Shown here in pieces: positions 59,962 to 64,000 of a stretch of 64,000 nt of DNA. The stretch is taken from NCBI RefSeq assembly GCF_006715495.1, contig NZ_VFNI01000005.1, forward strand, positions 248,001 through 312,000. Direction: 5' to 3'. The position numbers and the translations under genes are program-made. How positions within the stretch are numbered: position 1 is the stretch's first letter; every line of letters starts with the position of its first letter. Source of the stretch: Herbaspirillum sp. SJZ106. GTDB lineage: Bacteria > Pseudomonadota > Gammaproteobacteria > Burkholderiales > Burkholderiaceae_D. A model generated the notes under the pieces. It saw nothing but the letters and a program-made list of their open reading frames with translations, made no database searches and was not told the origin of the DNA.

Positions 59962-60396
59962 ATGAGCCTTGCCTTGACCGATGTGTTCCCGCAGGGGAAT
60001 CCTTATCTGCACGAACTCGGCGTGGAGGTGCTGGAATACGGCGACGACCGCGCCGTGATGGCGCTGCGCCTGAAGCCGGAATTCATGAACAGCTGGCAGG
60101 TGGCCCAGGGCGGCATCTCGATGACGCTGATGGATGTGGCGATGGGCCTGTCGGCGCGCGCCGGCGTGCCGGATGCCAAGTCGTCGGCCACGGTGGAGAT
60201 GAGCAGCAGCTTCCTGCAGCCGGCCGGCCACGCGGGCGAGACCATCGTCGCGCGCGGGCATACCTATCATCGCTCGACCACCATGTGCTTCTGCCAGGCC
60301 GAGCTGTGGAACGGCGACAAGCTGGTGGCCAAGGCCATGGGCACCTTCAAGCTGATCCGCCGGCTCGACATCGGCAGGAAGCTCGACCATGAGTAA
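59962..60396 (+). CDS. PaaI-like hotdog thioesterase
   Basis: A 144-residue hotdog protein with QVAQGGISMTLMDVAMGLSA (catalytic region, Asp) and SATVEMSSSFLQPAG. Likely hydrolyses aryl- or acyl-CoA. Ten bases after the Dabb gene; its end overlaps the possible longer start of the GNAT gene, so the three probably form an operon. Confidence 0.9.
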   Translation: MSLALTDVFPQGNPYLHELGVEVLEYGDDRAVMALRLKPEFMNSWQVAQGGISMTLMDVAMGLSARAGVPDAKSSATVEMSSSFLQPAGHAGETIVARGHTYHRSTTMCFCQAELWNGDKLVAKAMGTFKLIRRLDIGRKLDHE

Positions 60397-60424
60397 TGCA
60401 ACAGCCAAGCGCAGGGAGACGCCA

Positions 60425-60844
60425 ATGAACATCATCGTCGGCAATTGGGAGCAACTGCGCGCCCACGCGCAGCCGATCCGTTTCGAGGTCTTCGTCGACG
60501 AACAGAAAGTGCCGGCCGAGATCGAGCTCGACGAGATGGATGCGGTGTGCGTGCATGCCGTGGCCTATGCCGAGGACGGTTCGCCGCTGGCCACCGGCCG
60601 CCTGCTGCCGGATGGCCATGTGGGCCGCATGGCGGTATTGAAGGCGGGGCGCGGCAAGGGCGTCGGCGGGGCGGTATTGCAGGCCCTGATCGGGGCGGCC
60701 CGCGCGCGCGGCGACAAGGAGGTCATCCTCAACGCCCAGACCCACGCCGAGCAGTTCTACGTCGCCCATGGCTTTGCCCGCGAAGGGGAAGAGTTCATGG
60801 AGGCAGGCATTCCCCACATCACCATGCGCGCCAGCCTGGCGTAA
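60425..60844 (+). CDS. GNAT-family N-acetyltransferase
   Basis: A 139-residue acetyltransferase. Start MNIIVGNWEQL preferred because GGGAGA lies 6 bp upstream and relatives begin here; ATG at 60389 would add 12 residues and overlap the thioesterase gene. Acetyl-CoA loop: VLKAGRGKGVGGAVLQALIG; early motif RFEVFVDEQKVPAEIELDEM is typical of the YjcF/ElaA type. Substrate unknown. Confidence 0.9.
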   Translation: MNIIVGNWEQLRAHAQPIRFEVFVDEQKVPAEIELDEMDAVCVHAVAYAEDGSPLATGRLLPDGHVGRMAVLKAGRGKGVGGAVLQALIGAARARGDKEVILNAQTHAEQFYVAHGFAREGEEFMEAGIPHITMRASLA

Positions 60845-61166
60845 GCATACCTCGGTAAGCATGCCTCGTTGCCGGCGCCATCGCCCGATGGCGGCCGGCG
60901 AATCGCCTTCCCGTTCCCATTCCGGTGCGTTCCCCCCGGTGCAATAGCCCGGGATGAGCCGTCTTTGCCCGCCGATGTGGTTTCCCACAATACCGGCCAG
61001 GGCCCGCTCTGATACATACTTGCGCCCGAACCGGGGAGGAGGAGCCTCCCGGACGCGAAATGGCCTGCGCGGGCGACGAACGGCGACGGGCCGGCGGTTT
61101 GCCCGGCGCCTGACGCCATACCTACCCGGGGCAGGCCGGAAATTGATGTTTTTTGGAGAATGACAA
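60845..61166. other. 322-bp region upstream of dctA
   Basis: No supported gene. A near-direct repeat (TAAGCATACCTCGG / TAAGCATGCCTCG) at about 60842-60869 and a GC hairpin CCGGGGAGG/CCTCCCGG (61031-61052) are visible. A dctA promoter is expected but no clear sigma-54 or sigma-70 box was found. Confidence 0.35.
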
Positions 61167-62489
<1,323 letters not shown>

Positions 62490-62536
62490 TCCCCGGATGG
62501 GCCGGAAACGGCGCCGCCGGGATGGCCGGCAAGCGG

Positions 62537-62566
62537 AAAAGCGGACTTCGGTCCGCTTTTCTTTTT
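62537..62566 (+). terminator. Rho-independent terminator after dctA
   Basis: AAAAGCGGAC / GTCCGCTTTT with a TTCG loop, then CTTTTT. Confidence 0.93.
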
Positions 62567-62596
62567 GGTGCGGCGCCAACAGGCCGCGTGCAGGCG

Positions 62597-62668
62597 AAAA
62601 AAAAGCCCACGACCTTGCGGTGTGGGCTTGAATCCAATTCTTTAAGGAGGAAATTGGAGGAGACAGGT
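62597..62668 (-). ncRNA. Candidate CU-rich double-hairpin small RNA
   Basis: On the minus strand: a TAAAGT -10 box (62677-62672) with TTGGCC 18 bp upstream, then a roughly 70-nt transcript. It starts with GTCTCCTCC, forms a hairpin CCAATT/AATTGG (arms 62652-62657 and 62634-62639) whose loop exposes TCCTCC, and ends in a terminator GCCCAC...GTGGGC (62605-62627) followed by eight T. Two anti-Shine-Dalgarno motifs suggest a base-pairing regulator of translation. It resembles double-hairpin small RNAs reported in Burkholderia (recollection, not checked). Confidence 0.6.
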
Positions 62669-62789
62669 GCAACTTTACTGCTGCGCATCAAATCAGGCCA
62701 ATTTATCTTTCAAATATCAGATATTCGATTTGCTTATTTCTTGTGGGAATCTTCCCTGTGCAGCCCGGCCATGCCTTCAGATCATGCCT

Positions 62790-63638
62790 TCAGATGCCGT
62801 CGATGGTCTTGCCGGCGGTCGTGGTTTCTTCGGCGGCGGGCTGCACGCCGGGTTTGCAGGGGATCTTGCATTTGGCGTCGGTGCGGGGCTCGGCCGCATA
62901 TTGCACGGCCATCGGGTCGACGACATGTTCGGTCAGCAGCGGCTCGCCCACGATGGGCACGCGCAACACGGTCGAGCAGCGGGTGCCGTAGTCCGGCGAA
63001 CGGATGAAGATCGGCGAGAGCATGCGCTCCTTTTCCAGGCCGACGCCGGTATCGGGCAGGCGGCAGTCGTTGGCGCGGGTGGCATCGGTCAGCATCTCGA
63101 AGAAGGTCTCTTCCGGCGCGCCCTGGCACAGCAGGCTGGCGAACTGCGCCTTGGCCCGCGTGACCTTGGGCCAGGGCGAGTCGAGCAGGGCGTTGGACAG
63201 GCCGTAGACGCCGTAATCCAGCGGCTTGCCATTGCGGGCGTCGTCCAGGCCGCGGTTCGAATACCACAGCATGGTGTTGCGGTCGCCCACCAGCAGGTTG
63301 AAGCCGTTGTAGCGCTGGGCGGTGGGCTCGATGTGCCTGAGGTATTCGTCCGGCGCCATGTCGCCGGCCAGGTAGTCGGACACCAGCAGGCCGCGGGTCG
63401 GCGCATCGGCGCGGCGTTCCGACGGCGAGCGCACATTGGTCAAGGCGGCAAAACGGCCGTCGCGGGTGGTGCCCAGCCAGGTGCCGCCGCCTTGCAGGTC
63501 GCGGCCGGCGAACACCTTGGGATAATCGCTCCACCAGCCGGCATCGGCCGTCGGGCGGGCATAGAATTCGTCGCGGTTGGCCGCCAGGATCAGCGGCATG
63601 CCGGGGATGACTTTCCAGGCGAAGATGATCAGGCACAT
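62790..63638 (-). CDS. NRDE-family protein (TANGO2-like)
   Basis: A 282-residue protein of the NRDE/TANGO2 family (Ntn-type fold proposed). It starts MCLIIFAWKVIPGMPLILAA, followed by NRDE itself and FYARPTADAGWW; DLQGGGTWLGTTRDGRFAAL is also typical. Eukaryotic TANGO2 has been linked to heme and lipid metabolism; bacterial role unclear. Overlaps the upstream DUF4936 gene by 10 bp. Confidence 0.92.
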   Translation of the reverse strand: MCLIIFAWKVIPGMPLILAANRDEFYARPTADAGWWSDYPKVFAGRDLQGGGTWLGTTRDGRFAALTNVRSPSERRADAPTRGLLVSDYLAGDMAPDEYLRHIEPTAQRYNGFNLLVGDRNTMLWYSNRGLDDARNGKPLDYGVYGLSNALLDSPWPKVTRAKAQFASLLCQGAPEETFFEMLTDATRANDCRLPDTGVGLEKERMLSPIFIRSPDYGTRCSTVLRVPIVGEPLLTEHVVDPMAVQYAAEPRTDAKCKIPCKPGVQPAAEETTTAGKTIDGI

Positions 63639-63928
63639 AGGGCGACATCCTCGAAATGTTCCACATGGCGCGGCCCGTCGATCAGGGTCGGGATGCCGGC
63701 ATCGACCAGGGCCTGTTCCAGCGCGCGGCTGAAACCGTCTTCCTGGCCGGATGGGATATGTTCATAGACCTCCATCCAGGTCTGCCGGCCGTCTTGCTCG
63801 CCCGGGCGGCGCTTGATGCCGCCGGCCACGCCGAAGCGCTCCAGCAGCGCCGCCTGCACATCCTTGAGCCTGGCTTGCAGCGCCTGCGTTTGCGCGGACG
63901 GGACGCGGTAGTAAATGTAGAGATCCAT
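63629..63928 (-). CDS. DUF4936-family protein
   Basis: A 99-residue protein starting MDLYIYYRVPSAQTQALQAR, with RRPGEQDGRQTWMEVYEHIP and a C-terminus GPRHVEHFEDVALCA. This is the small betaproteobacterial DUF4936 family, often paired with NRDE genes as here. Function unknown. Confidence 0.85.
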   Translation of the reverse strand: MDLYIYYRVPSAQTQALQARLKDVQAALLERFGVAGGIKRRPGEQDGRQTWMEVYEHIPSGQEDGFSRALEQALVDAGIPTLIDGPRHVEHFEDVALCA

Positions 63929-63948
63929 GGCCTGGGGGCGTGGTCCGC

Positions 63949-64000
63949 TTATTGCGGATCGGCCAGTTCGTAGGGCAGGTCGTGGAAGTGCAGGGCGGGG
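63949..64000 (-). CDS. C-terminal fragment of a gene cut by the right edge
   Basis: Reading the minus strand into the window gives the C-terminus PALHFHDLPYELADPQ and a TAA stop at 63951-63949, 20 bp before the DUF4936 start codon. Too short to assign; the spacing suggests one operon with DUF4936 and NRDE. Confidence 0.5.
   Translation of the reverse strand, partial: PALHFHDLPYELADPQ

Overview
The window is GC-rich, densely coded DNA from a betaproteobacterium of the order Burkholderiales. Gene content (malonate decarboxylase with a TRAP transporter, an AmiE/FmdA amide cluster with a Urt-type ABC transporter, phnCDE/phnX, an aerobic-type cob operon, a Gcr-like 'site-specific recombinase') fits an environmental or plant-associated member of Oxalobacteraceae such as Herbaspirillum. 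This is inferred from gene families; there is no rRNA or tRNA gene here to confirm it. The window looks chromosomal: no insertion sequence, phage, integron or CRISPR array was seen.

Layout. 1-3.2 kb: EmrA-type adaptor (cut by the left edge) and outer-membrane factor of a drug efflux pump, with a divergent TetR regulator. 3.3-5.2 kb: small secreted protein, ECF sigma factor and anti-sigma factor, with a likely autoregulatory ECF promoter. 5.2-7.3 kb: Gcr-type membrane protein. 7.5-8.2 kb: two paralogous 62-residue YjfB-like motility proteins, the second behind a close match to a sigma-28 promoter. 8.4-11 kb: hipBA toxin-antitoxin pair overlapping a pseudouridine synthase. 11-12.3 kb: exported M20 peptidase.

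12.5-24.3 kb: a complete malonate catabolic locus: GntR regulator, divergent TRAP transporter dctPQM, mdcA, a Tat-exported amidase inserted in the operon, then mdcC-D-E-G-B-H. 24.6-34.9 kb: housekeeping and miscellaneous genes (2-hydroxyacid dehydrogenase, thioesterase, hydratase, MOSC protein, histone H1-like protein, chromosomal aadA-like adenylyltransferase, galU, pgm). 35.1-36.1 kb: four unusual small proline-rich or charged proteins. 36.1-40.9 kb: cobalamin riboswitch and cobU-cobD-cobC-cobQ, with two in-frame 12-bp tandem repeats.

41.2-54 kb: an amide/urea nitrogen-acquisition locus. A 1137-residue hybrid histidine kinase whose sensor is an NCS1 permease-like domain followed by a Cys-rich cluster overlaps a LuxR-type response regulator gene. 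Both diverge from a five-gene urt-type ABC transporter, aliphatic amidase amiE, formamidase fmdA and fmdB. The 553-bp divergent region holds two 16-bp TACGT-N6-ACGTA palindromes, the best candidate regulator sites. No urease is present, so short amides (formamide, acetamide) are as likely as urea to be the transported substrate.

54-59.6 kb: phosphonate locus (phnX, Fe-dependent alcohol dehydrogenase, phnE, phnC, phnD, divergent LysR) with no phnW. 59.6-64 kb: small-domain enzymes, dctA, a candidate CU-rich double-hairpin small RNA on the minus strand, NRDE and DUF4936 proteins, and a gene cut by the right edge.

Most likely novel signals: the permease-sensor kinase with its paired palindromes, the exported amidase inside the malonate operon, the candidate double-hairpin small RNA, and the sigma-28/YjfB pair.
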